From CAZLWA01 sp964563165 (GTDB taxonomy: Bacteria; CLD3; SB21): 41,447 nt of DNA. The notes under the pieces are model-generated. The model was not told where the DNA came from. It saw only the letters and a program-made list of their open reading frames with translations, and did not search any database. Both the position numbers and the translations under genes were made by a program. Location: contig CAZLWA010000019.1 of the NCBI GenBank assembly GCA_964563165.1, forward strand, positions 1 to 41,447. Direction: 5' to 3'. This document shows positions 7,379 through 15,838 of this stretch, piece after piece (position 1 is the first letter of the stretch; every line of letters begins with the position of its first letter).

Positions 7379-8644
7379 CTAGCCGCCTTTCTTGAGTTTA
7401 GTATGATTTCGTAAGAACGTCGGGATATTGCGGTCATCCAGCGTGTCTGTACCGGTCGGCTTTAGGACCGCATCTGTTTCCTGCGTGTCCGTTTGAGCCT
7501 CCAATTCGTCCAGCCGCTGAATGGCCGGTTTTTCCAGATTTTTGTATTTGTTCTGTTTCATTTCCTGAAGATGCTCGTAATATTCGTATGAATTTTTGTA
7601 GCTTCGCTTTGTCAACGACAGCGGTTGTACCATCGCTTCTTCGGGTTTGGTGTGCGTTTCTTCCTGAATTTTAGTTTTCGGATAACGATGCCGATTAAGA
7701 CCCGCGGCGATAACCGTAACATGGACTTCATTTTTCAGCGTTTCATCAACCCCGTAGCCCCAAATCACGTCCGCATCTTCACCGGCAACACCTGTGATCA
7801 AATTGGAAATTTGATCTACCTCTTCGGTCGTGAAATCCGCCGGGCAAGTCAAATTCAACAGCACGCCCGTTGCGCCTTCGATATTGGTCTCCTCCAGCAA
7901 CGGACTGTTGATCGCTTGCTTCACCGCTTCTTCACCGCGGTGTTCACCGGTTCCGATACCCATGCCCATGATCGCATCGCCCGCACCGCTCATGACCTTT
8001 TTGACGTCCGCAAAATCGACGTTCACATAGCCGGTGTTCGAGATCAGATCCGCAATACCTTTCGTCGCGCGGTAGAGTACGTCGTCTGCAGCCTTGAATG
8101 CCTGAAGAAATGGCGTATTTTTCGGCATGACCATCAAAAGTTTTTCGTTGGGAATCACAATGAGCGTGTCCACACACTCGCGCAGCTCTTCAATGCCCTT
8201 CATGGCCTGCCTCATACGTTTGTCTTTTTCAAAATTAAACGGTTTAGTAACGATGCCGATCACCAAAGCCCCGAGGCTCCTGGCTACCTCCGCGACGATC
8301 GGCGCCGCGCCGGTGCCCGTGCCGCCGCCCATACCACAAGTGAGAAATATGAGGTCGGAACCTTCCAGGATGCTCTTGATCTGATCGATATCTTCTTCCG
8401 CAGCACGTTTGCCGACTTCCGGATTTGTGCCCGCGCCCAGCCCGCGCGTCAACGTTCTTCCGATCTGAATTTTGTGGTGTGCCTTATTGGCTTCCAGAGC
8501 CTGGACGTCGGTGTTAATGGCGATGAATTCCACACCGGTCAAGCTGGACTGGATCATTCCGTTGATCGCATTACATCCGCCGCCGCCGATACCCACGATG
8601 CGCATTTTTGCGCCGTATTCTTTGGTCTCATCATACGTGATCAT
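7379..8644 (-). CDS. ftsZ: Cell division protein FtsZ
   Basis: This 421-aa tubulin-like GTPase forms the Z-ring at midcell. The nucleotide-binding glycines are at 18-23 (IGGGGCNAINGM), and the tubulin signature GGGTGTG is at 106-112. The T7 loop NVDFAD supplies the catalytic acidic residues for the neighbouring subunit. A variable linker rich in Glu, Lys and Gln (about 315-400) leads to the conserved C-terminal peptide NIPTFLR, which binds FtsA. The start is ATG 8644, with GGAGG 6 nt upstream; the in-frame ATG at 8698 would add 18 unrelated residues and overlap ftsA. It is the last gene of the dcw operon, 53 nt after ftsA, and has its own terminator region. Confidence 0.97.
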   Translation of the reverse strand: MITYDETKEYGAKMRIVGIGGGGCNAINGMIQSSLTGVEFIAINTDVQALEANKAHHKIQIGRTLTRGLGAGTNPEVGKRAAEEDIDQIKSILEGSDLIFLTCGMGGGTGTGAAPIVAEVARSLGALVIGIVTKPFNFEKDKRMRQAMKGIEELRECVDTLIVIPNEKLLMVMPKNTPFLQAFKAADDVLYRATKGIADLISNTGYVNVDFADVKKVMSGAGDAIMGMGIGTGEHRGEEAVKQAINSPLLEETNIEGATGVLLNLTCPADFTTEEVDQISNLITGVAGEDADVIWGYGVDETLKNEVHVTVIAAGLNRHRYPKTKIQEETHTKPEEAMVQPLSLTKRSYKNSYEYYEHLQEMKQNKYKNLEKPAIQRLDELEAQTDTQETDAVLKPTGTDTLDDRNIPTFLRNHTKLKKGG

Positions 8645-8697
8645 AAATTCCTCCAGATGGTTAAAGAAGCAGTAAAAAATAATCTCCTGATTTGGCA

Positions 8698-10017
8698 CTA
8701 AAAGAATTCATCCAGCCATTTCTTCATACGGTCGGTGATCTTACCGTACAGTTTTCCCTCATATTCGCCGGTCATTGATTGCTCGTTCATCGCCTGTGTA
8801 TGCGCGGCTTTTGCGGAGGCTTGGTCGTTCTGTGCCGGCTCATCCACATCTTCAAAGTCCTCGTGTACTTTCAATTTATTTTTTTGAATGCCGTAGTGGA
8901 TCAAACCGATGCCGGTCGCATAGATCGGGCTGCTGGCCGCGTCCATCAGGCCTCCGAATCCCCGCGGATAACCGATCCGTACTGGCATCTTGAAGATTTC
9001 CGACGCCAGTTCCACCGAACCCTCCAACAGCGAGCCGCCGCCGGTAAGGACGACTCCGGCATTCATCAGGTTTTTCAATTTGTTATTCTGCATACGGTAC
9101 AGGACCAAATTGAAAATCTCATCCATGCGCGCTTCAATTATTTTTGATAAGAATTTCTTTTGAATTTCCCGCGGCTGACGTCCGCCGACGACCGGAATTT
9201 TGATCATTTCATTGTCGTCCACGAGCGACGCCATGGCGCAGCCGAATTGTTTTTTAATTTCCTCGGCTTTGTCATAAGGCGTTTTCAGACAAATAGAAAT
9301 GTCGTTCGTCACTTGCTGACCGGCGAGCCCAAGCATGTCCGTATCCCGGATACTGCCGTCAAAAAACATCGCGATATCCGTCGTGCCCCCGCCGATGTCG
9401 ATCAGGGTGACTCCAAGTTCCTGTTCCTCCCGGTCCAGCACGGCATAACTTGACGCCAGGGGCTCCAGCACGAGATCTTTCACTTTGAACCCGGCCCGGA
9501 TCACACATCGAAAAATATTTTGCGCCGACGCGACGGCGCCCGTGACGACGTGCGCTTCGACTTCCAAACGCGTGCCGGTAAGCCCGATCGGATTGCGAAT
9601 ACCCTCCTGCGTATCCACGATAAATTCCTGAGGAATGACATGAATAATTTCCCGATCCATCGGCATGGTGATCGCTTTCGCGGCATCGATGACGCGGCGC
9701 ACATCGTCCTCCGTAATTTCATGATCGTCGCGCCCTACGGCAACGACGGCATGGCTGTTGAGTCCGCGAACATGGTCGCCCGCAATCCCGACATAGACCG
9801 AATCCGCCTTGATGCCCGCCATGAGTTCGGCCTGCGTGACCGCTTTTTTAATGGATTCGACCGTGTGCTCGATGTTAACCACCATACCCCGTTTGAGACC
9901 CACGGACGGGTGGTTGCCGACGCCCATAAGCTTGATCTCTTTGCCGCTCACTTCCGCAATCAGCGCGGCGATCTTTGTGGTTCCGATGTCCAGACCAACC
10001 ACAATGTTATTTTCCAT
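8698..10017 (-). CDS. ftsA: Cell division protein FtsA
   Basis: This 439-aa actin-like ATPase ties FtsZ to the membrane and recruits later divisome proteins. The phosphate-1 loop is GLDIGTTKIA (8-17), and phosphate-2 is LIDIGGGTTDIA (205-216). The 1C (SHS2) domain lies between them at about 85-165, and GVVLTGGGSLLEG is the adenosine motif. The tail KITDRMKKWLDEFF is an amphipathic helix that fits the membrane-targeting sequence. The length is slightly above the E. coli protein because of a polar linker rich in Ala, Gln and Glu before the tail. GGAG lies 6-7 nt before the ATG. It sits in the conserved ftsQ-ftsA-ftsZ order. Confidence 0.96.
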   Translation of the reverse strand: MENNIVVGLDIGTTKIAALIAEVSGKEIKLMGVGNHPSVGLKRGMVVNIEHTVESIKKAVTQAELMAGIKADSVYVGIAGDHVRGLNSHAVVAVGRDDHEITEDDVRRVIDAAKAITMPMDREIIHVIPQEFIVDTQEGIRNPIGLTGTRLEVEAHVVTGAVASAQNIFRCVIRAGFKVKDLVLEPLASSYAVLDREEQELGVTLIDIGGGTTDIAMFFDGSIRDTDMLGLAGQQVTNDISICLKTPYDKAEEIKKQFGCAMASLVDDNEMIKIPVVGGRQPREIQKKFLSKIIEARMDEIFNLVLYRMQNNKLKNLMNAGVVLTGGGSLLEGSVELASEIFKMPVRIGYPRGFGGLMDAASSPIYATGIGLIHYGIQKNKLKVHEDFEDVDEPAQNDQASAKAAHTQAMNEQSMTGEYEGKLYGKITDRMKKWLDEFF

Positions 10018-10039
10018 AAAGCTCCTTTTCCCGCTTATT

Positions 10040-11173
10040 TTATTTTCTCACTAAAATCTGGTTGTTATACTGCAGATCAATTTCTTTGATGTTTTTCAGA
10101 TTATTTTGTTTGAAATAGGGAATCGCTCCGCTCAGATACACGGCGCTGCGCTCGAAATGCTCATCGTCAATGGTGAAGGTGGTCGGGAGAGAATTGAGAT
10201 ATAGCGTGAAATTGTTCTTATTGATAACCACCTCAGATATTTCGTAAAACACTGACTCATCAATTTCTTTAGTCGTATTGAGAAAACTCAGAGCCGCATT
10301 CAGCCGGTCAAAATTCAATTTCTTGCCCGGATGCGGCGTGAAATTCACTCCGGAAATAATCGGTAAATTATAGATCATGCGCGCCCGCAGCTTCGGTAAA
10401 ACGTACCCGAACGCATCAATGGCATACAAGTCATCGCCTGTGATGAACGCAAACGGCTGACGCTCCTCGACGTGAATAATAATCGTCGAGGGGTAATTAC
10501 GCGTCACGACGACATTCTGAAAGATGGGATTGGTTTTGACGCGCTCGGCAATCTTGACCAGATCAACCTCTGCAAGCCGGACCCCCAAATCCAAATCCGC
10601 CGATTTTAAAATTTCGCTCTTCGTGGCAACCATATTACCCTGAACATAAATATTTTGAAGCGTGAACAGCGGCGAGTTGACCACCCAATCCTGCCAATTG
10701 ATAAGCAGCAAAACCGACAGCGCCAATAATCCGACGACGATCATTTTTTGAATTCGTTTCTGCTGCCGCTTCTTTCTTCTTTCAATTCTTTGTTGAAGTC
10801 TTTCATGTTCCGATATTTTTTTCTTCCGCGCTTCCTCGCTCATGTTAAAACCGTCGGCAAAGTCCTTATTGATGAGCAGCCGGTCCGGATCGTTCTTCAG
10901 GTATTCGTTCGTGTCCGGTTTCTTTTTTGGCGCGGGAAATTCGAAATCGGTTTGGATTTCCTCTTTCGGAAACTTCAGGTCATCCGGATCGGTATCCCCG
11001 TCGGCTACGGCTATAAGCGCGGAGGTCCCCATCAACATCGGATTTTCAAAGCGCCGCGTCACATGAATCGTTCCAGTGTGCTGCTGTGCCGTTTTGAATG
11101 GCGGCTCTTTGGATAGAATGTCCTCGGGCGCAAATAGATCGACTTGAGTCGTATTTCTTTTCTTTCGAATCAT
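10040..11173 (-). CDS. ftsQ: Cell division protein FtsQ/DivIB with long cytoplasmic tail
   Basis: This 377-aa protein has one membrane span at about 144-160 (MIVVGLLALSVLLLINW), followed by a POTRA domain at about 169-238 (TLQNIYVQGN ... HVEERQPFAF) and the FtsQ beta domain to the C terminus. The divisome part binds FtsB and FtsL in the periplasm. The cytoplasmic N-terminal part is about 143 residues, much longer than in most FtsQ proteins. It is charged, ending in a Lys/Arg-rich stretch (ERRKKRQQKRIQKM) next to the membrane. The start overlaps the murB stop in an ATGA, so translation is probably coupled. ftsB- and ftsL-like genes are also in the window. Confidence 0.9.
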   Translation of the reverse strand: MIRKKRNTTQVDLFAPEDILSKEPPFKTAQQHTGTIHVTRRFENPMLMGTSALIAVADGDTDPDDLKFPKEEIQTDFEFPAPKKKPDTNEYLKNDPDRLLINKDFADGFNMSEEARKKKISEHERLQQRIERRKKRQQKRIQKMIVVGLLALSVLLLINWQDWVVNSPLFTLQNIYVQGNMVATKSEILKSADLDLGVRLAEVDLVKIAERVKTNPIFQNVVVTRNYPSTIIIHVEERQPFAFITGDDLYAIDAFGYVLPKLRARMIYNLPIISGVNFTPHPGKKLNFDRLNAALSFLNTTKEIDESVFYEISEVVINKNNFTLYLNSLPTTFTIDDEHFERSAVYLSGAIPYFKQNNLKNIKEIDLQYNNQILVRK

Positions 11174-12096
11174 ACCGTTTCTTTAAATTCGGCCGGATCA
11201 AATCCGACCAGTTTGACTTCCAGCTCCAAGGTGATCCCGAACTGTTCCTGCACTTTTTTTCGTGCGAGTTTCATCAGCTGCAGCACTTCGTCCGCTTTCG
11301 CTTCACCCGTATTGACGATAAAATTCGCATGTTTATCCGAGATCATGGCGTTGCCGATCCGGTATCCTTTCAATCCGCACCGCTCGATGAGGCGCGCCGC
11401 ATGATCGCCCTTTGGATTCTTAAACACACTGCCGGAACTGGGCAGGTCAATCGGCTGAGTTTGCTGGCGTTTTTTCATAAATTCTTTGCGCCGGTCCGAG
11501 AGTATCACGGAATCGGTTCTTTCCAATTGCAGTCTTCCGGACAAAATAATGACGGAATCGTTTTCAAGTGTCTTCACGTGACGGTAACTGTATTCTATTT
11601 CGCCTTTCAGTAGTGTCTGGACGCGCGCATGCGTGAGAACTGCAATTTCCGTGATCGCATCGAATATTTCCTTTCCGTGGCAGCCCGCATTCATCTTGAT
11701 ACATCCGCCAACCGTACCGGGAATACCGGCAAACATCTCAATTCCGCCAAGGCCGCTTTTCTCGCATTCCAAAACCAATTTGGGCATATACACGCCTGCA
11801 CCGGCATGAACTTGCTCATCTTGAATTTCTGTGAAAGAACAGGCTTTGGATAAATCAATCACCGCGCCGCGTACGGCGGCATCGCTAATCAGCAAATTAC
11901 TGCCTTTGCCGTGAACGAAATACGGAACGGATTGTTTTTCACACGCGGCCGTCAGCAGTTTTAGATCATCCAAATCCTCCGGTATACAGAAATAATCACA
12001 CCTTCCTCCGATACCATACCACGTGCGCCCGCGTAAATTTTCATTTTCAAGAATCTGCCCTTTGAATGTATTTCTTATTTCGTCACTGAGCTTCAC
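11170..12096 (-). CDS. murB: UDP-N-acetylenolpyruvoylglucosamine reductase
   Basis: This 308-aa FAD enzyme reduces UDP-GlcNAc-enolpyruvate to UDP-MurNAc with NADPH in the cytoplasm. The FAD domain shows TWYGIGGRCD and GKGSNLLISD. The middle has GIPGTVGGCIKMNAGCHG, and the catalytic serine lies in PSSGSVFKNP. ISDKHANFIVN and the C-terminal LELEVKLVG (with the catalytic Glu) follow. YSYRHV marks the substrate-binding Tyr/Arg region. The length is normal. It overlaps ftsQ by 4 nt and follows murC after 15 nt. Its place between murC and ftsQ is common in many phyla. Confidence 0.95.
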   Translation of the reverse strand: MKLSDEIRNTFKGQILENENLRGRTWYGIGGRCDYFCIPEDLDDLKLLTAACEKQSVPYFVHGKGSNLLISDAAVRGAVIDLSKACSFTEIQDEQVHAGAGVYMPKLVLECEKSGLGGIEMFAGIPGTVGGCIKMNAGCHGKEIFDAITEIAVLTHARVQTLLKGEIEYSYRHVKTLENDSVIILSGRLQLERTDSVILSDRRKEFMKKRQQTQPIDLPSSGSVFKNPKGDHAARLIERCGLKGYRIGNAMISDKHANFIVNTGEAKADEVLQLMKLARKKVQEQFGITLELEVKLVGFDPAEFKETV

Positions 12097-12111
12097 AAAA
12101 GCATTTTTATA

Positions 12112-13470
12112 TTAATTCCGAACTAACTTTCTTCCGACATGTGTGATGTCACCGGCGCCCATAGTGATGACGATGTCGCCGTCTTTCGCAATTTTCAGGA
12201 TCTCCTCCGGCAATTCATCTTTATCTTCGACATAAAAAACATGCGGGTGATATTTTTTTGTTTCCTCAAAAAGTTTTCTGCCTGTGACGCCCGTGATCGG
12301 CAACTCACGCGCGGCATAAATATCCGTTACAATTACGGTGCCGGCATCGGCGAATGCCCGCGCGAATTCGGAAAAATAATCACGGGTGCGCGAGTAGAGA
12401 TGCGGCTGAAACACGGCAATAATATGATGGGCCGGCCAGCCTGCCCGTGCCCCCTGGAGCGTCGCTTTGATCTCGGTCGGATGATGCGCATAATCGTCAA
12501 TGACGGTAACGCCTTTGACGATTCCCACGTTCTCAAATCGCCGCGCCGTACCCGGAAACGTTTTCAAACTCTCGGCAATTTTCTCAAATGCTATTTCCAA
12601 TTCCAATCCCACGCCGATACATGCCAGCGCATTTTTTACGTTATGTTGGCCGCTCAATGTCAAATGTATCTTCCCCAGTAAATTTTGCTGTAATAACACG
12701 TCGAACGTAAGCGTATTTGCTTCTTGTTCAATACGGACTGCGCGAATATCCGCTGTTTCCGAAAATCCGAACGTCCGCGTGCGTTTCTTAATATTCGGTA
12801 AAATTGCAGCGACATTAGGTTCATCTGCATTGACGAAAACGCATCCGAAAATCGACGTCTGATTCGCAAATTGAGTAAATGCATGCCGTATATCATTTAA
12901 ATCCTTGTAACAGTCCAGGTGATCCGATTCGATGTTGTTAATGACCGAAATCAACGAATACAGTTCCAGGAACGAGCGGTCGTATTCATCCGCTTCCACA
13001 ACCACCCACTCGCTTTTTCCCAATTTGCAATGGGACTGCAATCCTTTCAAGACGCCGCCGACAAAGATAGTCGGATCAAATTCCGCATGCATCAGCAGGG
13101 TGCTGATCATGGCTGACGTCGTGGTTTTGCCGTGCGTGCCGGCGATTGAAATCCCTTTCTTGCCCCGAAGAAATTCACCCAGCAACGCCGCGCGTTTGAT
13201 GGTCGGGATCCTTTTTCGCACGGCTTCCGCGACTTCCGGATTATCCTCTTTGACTGCGGCGGTATGAACCAATAAATCGCACTGCACGTTCTTCCTATCG
13301 TGTCCTTCAAAAAACTTTATGCCGATAGATTCAAGATGCCGGGTTATATCACTCGCTGTTCTATCCGAACCACTGACCGCATAACCCTGCTGATGCATGA
13401 TCTCCGCCAGCCCGCTCATTCCGATCCCGCCGATCCCGACGAAGTGAATTTTTTTAATTTGGTTAACCAT
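12112..13470 (-). CDS. murC: UDP-N-acetylmuramate--L-alanine ligase
   Basis: This 452-aa ATP-dependent ligase adds L-Ala to UDP-MurNAc, the first step of stem-peptide synthesis. It begins with the Rossmann-like HFVGIGGIGMSGLAEIM. The P-loop GTHGKTT is at 111-117, and VVEADEYDRSFLEL, IDDYAHHPTEI and AVFQPHLYSRT mark the central and C-terminal Mur-ligase domains. The His in IDDYAHHP and the early GIGGIGMS are typical of MurC rather than of the other Mur ligases. The start overlaps the end of murG by 8 nt, and murB follows, so translation is probably coupled. Confidence 0.96.
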   Translation of the reverse strand: MVNQIKKIHFVGIGGIGMSGLAEIMHQQGYAVSGSDRTASDITRHLESIGIKFFEGHDRKNVQCDLLVHTAAVKEDNPEVAEAVRKRIPTIKRAALLGEFLRGKKGISIAGTHGKTTTSAMISTLLMHAEFDPTIFVGGVLKGLQSHCKLGKSEWVVVEADEYDRSFLELYSLISVINNIESDHLDCYKDLNDIRHAFTQFANQTSIFGCVFVNADEPNVAAILPNIKKRTRTFGFSETADIRAVRIEQEANTLTFDVLLQQNLLGKIHLTLSGQHNVKNALACIGVGLELEIAFEKIAESLKTFPGTARRFENVGIVKGVTVIDDYAHHPTEIKATLQGARAGWPAHHIIAVFQPHLYSRTRDYFSEFARAFADAGTVIVTDIYAARELPITGVTGRKLFEETKKYHPHVFYVEDKDELPEEILKIAKDGDIVITMGAGDITHVGRKLVRN

Positions 13471-14575
13471 CGTTCTCTAAAAGTACCGCCAGTCTATCGA
13501 TAATCTTCTTTGCCGCATCTGTCTGACGCATCGCGAAACTGTTTTGACTCATGATGTCTATTTTTTCGGAATGGGTCATCAGTTCAATTAACACCGGCAT
13601 CAGGCGTTCCGCTAATTCGGAATTTCGAATCATCACGCCGCCGCCGCGGGTGACGAACGATTCTGCATTATATTCCTGATGATTATCCGCCGCATACGGA
13701 TAAGGAACCAGGATGGCCGGCAGTCCCATCAAGGTAAGTTCCGACAGGGTCATCGCTCCGGCACGGCAGAGAACCAGATCCGCGCACGAGTACGCGGCCG
13801 ACATGTTGTCAATGAATTTCAGAATTTTCACGCGGTCGCTTGCGGTGCGGCGGACGATCCAATCAAAATCATTTTTTCCTGTTTGCCAAAGAACATTGCA
13901 GCCGGCTTCACGGGAAAGAACGTCTATCCCATTCAGCAAAACGGCATTGATCGAATGTGCGCCAAGACTGCCTCCGACCACCAATAAAGTTCTTTTCTTT
14001 TCATCGAGCCCGAAAATCTCATACGCTTTTTTTTTGTCGATCCTATTCAGGCCCTTACGCAGCGGATTTCCGCTGACGATCAGGTTGCTTTGGTTTCTCA
14101 AAAATTGCTTGGCATCTTCATAGTTTAGATGTACTTCATTGACAAATTTTGCAAGTAGCAGCGTCGTCCGCCCCGGTCTGCTGTTTTGTTCCTGCACCAA
14201 TGTTTTTTTCCCCATCCATGCCGCAAATAAGACTACCGGTCCGCTGACGTAACCGCCGCAGCCGATCACGGCATGCGGTTTGAATTGCAAAAGCACCACC
14301 AGCGATTGAATGATTCCAATGAACAAAGTGAATGGCAACAGGATATTTTTCAGAACGTCAAGCGGCGCGAAACTTCGCGCCAGCCCGTTCATCGTAATTA
14401 CAGTCAATTTGAATCCGCTCGACGGAATAACTTTTTCCTCCAGTCCGCGGTTCGTTCCGACAAATAAGATTTCCGCATGCGCATAGCGCTCTCGGATCTC
14501 CTCGGCCAGGGCCACTGCCGGAAAAACGTGGCCGCCTGTGCCTCCGGCGGCTATGATGATACGCAGCGGTTTCAT
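13463..14575 (-). CDS. murG: UDP-GlcNAc:undecaprenyl-PP-MurNAc-pentapeptide GlcNAc transferase
   Basis: This 370-aa GT28-family enzyme turns lipid I into lipid II on the inner face of the membrane. The N-terminal G-loop GGTGGH is at 11-16, and a second Gly-rich stretch VVGGSLGAHSIN opens the UDP-GlcNAc domain. LVLCRAGAMTLSEL contains the conserved Arg-Ala-Gly and the Glu that holds the sugar, and VPYPYAADNHQEYNA contains the ribose-binding loop. The hydrophobic segment LKNILLPFTLFIGIIQSLVVLL is the membrane-contact patch. It starts directly after the ftsW stop with no gap, and its end overlaps murC by 8 nt. Confidence 0.96.
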   Translation of the reverse strand: MKPLRIIIAAGGTGGHVFPAVALAEEIRERYAHAEILFVGTNRGLEEKVIPSSGFKLTVITMNGLARSFAPLDVLKNILLPFTLFIGIIQSLVVLLQFKPHAVIGCGGYVSGPVVLFAAWMGKKTLVQEQNSRPGRTTLLLAKFVNEVHLNYEDAKQFLRNQSNLIVSGNPLRKGLNRIDKKKAYEIFGLDEKKRTLLVVGGSLGAHSINAVLLNGIDVLSREAGCNVLWQTGKNDFDWIVRRTASDRVKILKFIDNMSAAYSCADLVLCRAGAMTLSELTLMGLPAILVPYPYAADNHQEYNAESFVTRGGGVMIRNSELAERLMPVLIELMTHSEKIDIMSQNSFAMRQTDAAKKIIDRLAVLLENDG

Positions 14576-15838
14576 TTAGTTCGACAAATCCATGCCGACG
14601 ATGCTCGGCCTTGTCACCGCCTTTTTTACTTGCGCGCGGCGTTCCGCATCTGCCGCTCCGGGTATAGCATTTACATTAACGTCAAAATGGTCCGCAAAGG
14701 GTTTTGACAAAAATTCGCGAGGCGTCGGTTGCAGCGCCTTTTCCGTCGAAACCGTCTGGAATGAAATATTCAGCAAAATACCTACCGCAAAGCACGTGAA
14801 GATCAGCGACGATCCTCCGTAGCTGATGAAAGGCATGGGCAATCCCGTTGTCGGAAAAATACCTGTTGCGACCCCGGCATTGATCAAAGCGTACATGACG
14901 ACGCTCAGCGTAATGCCAACGGCAACATAGAATCCGTACATATCCGGCGCACGGCGGCAAATCTTGATCGCCCGAAAGAGAAAAATCGTAAAGAGTATCA
15001 GAACAAACACCGAGCCGATAAACCCCAATTCTTCCCCGATGATCGAATAAATAAAATCCGTGAACGGTTCAGGCAAAAAAAGAAATTTCTGTTTTCCTTG
15101 TCCGACGCCGACGCCGGCGAGTCCGCCGTTGGCGAAACTGATCAGCGACTGCTTGATCTGATAACCGCTGCCTTGCGCATCCGCTGAGCCGTTCACAAAT
15201 GTCATCCAGCGAGCAAGGCGATATGGACTCAGAACAACGGTCAGGATCATGACCGGGGCGACAAAAGCGATTAGCGCTCCGAGATGTTTCAACCGCATGC
15301 CGCCTATGAAAAGCATGGCTAGTACCATGAGCATCAGAACGGATGCGGTGCTGAAATTCGGCTGCAGCATGATCATCATACAAAAGATCCCTGTGATGAT
15401 AAACGGCGGCAGCAAACCGTTTTGGAAATCGCGAATGCGCTCACCTTTGCCGTCCAGATAGGCGGCGATATAAAAAATCAAGGCCAGCTTCGCAATTTCC
15501 GAGGGTTGAATTCCAAAGCCTCCTAGCTGCAGCCATCGCGCCGCGCCTTTAAGATGACCGAGCCCCAAAACGATCACCAGTAGAATAAACGACACGAATA
15601 TGAGCATCATCGTCTTGCTTCGGTATTTGTGGTAATCAAATTTTGCGGCAAAAACTAAAACGGCAAACCCCATCAGTACCCGAATGAATTGCTGTTTTAA
15701 GAAGTGCATGCTGCTTCCGAATTTTTCGTCCGCAATTACGTTGCTGGCACTGTACACCATCACGATCCCCACGGTCATCAACGCCAATACGACGAGCAAC
15801 AGCGGTTTGTCTATCGAATGTTTTTGAGTTCCATTCAT
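14576..15838 (-). CDS. ftsW: SEDS peptidoglycan glycosyltransferase FtsW
   Basis: This 420-aa polytopic SEDS protein polymerises lipid II at the septum together with its PBP partner, here FtsI. About ten membrane spans are visible. Conserved SEDS blocks are GIQPSEIAKLALIFY, LPEPFTDFIYSIIGEELGF and the late GLPMPFISYGGSS. The true start is ATG 15838, which overlaps the murD stop in an ATGA and gives MNGTQKHSIDKP before the first span. The frame continues upstream to 15916, but that part lies inside murD. The C terminus is longer than usual, with about 70 soluble residues after the last span. The position between murD and murG favours FtsW over RodA. Confidence 0.95.
   Translation of the reverse strand: MNGTQKHSIDKPLLLVVLALMTVGIVMVYSASNVIADEKFGSSMHFLKQQFIRVLMGFAVLVFAAKFDYHKYRSKTMMLIFVSFILLVIVLGLGHLKGAARWLQLGGFGIQPSEIAKLALIFYIAAYLDGKGERIRDFQNGLLPPFIITGIFCMMIMLQPNFSTASVLMLMVLAMLFIGGMRLKHLGALIAFVAPVMILTVVLSPYRLARWMTFVNGSADAQGSGYQIKQSLISFANGGLAGVGVGQGKQKFLFLPEPFTDFIYSIIGEELGFIGSVFVLILFTIFLFRAIKICRRAPDMYGFYVAVGITLSVVMYALINAGVATGIFPTTGLPMPFISYGGSSLIFTCFAVGILLNISFQTVSTEKALQPTPREFLSKPFADHFDVNVNAIPGAADAERRAQVKKAVTRPSIVGMDLSN

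Noticed and set aside
7625..8701. Long plus-strand open frame (358 codons) opposite ftsZ
   Set aside because: It is an antisense shadow of ftsZ, rich in His, Arg and Phe, and lacks a ribosome site or any recognisable family.
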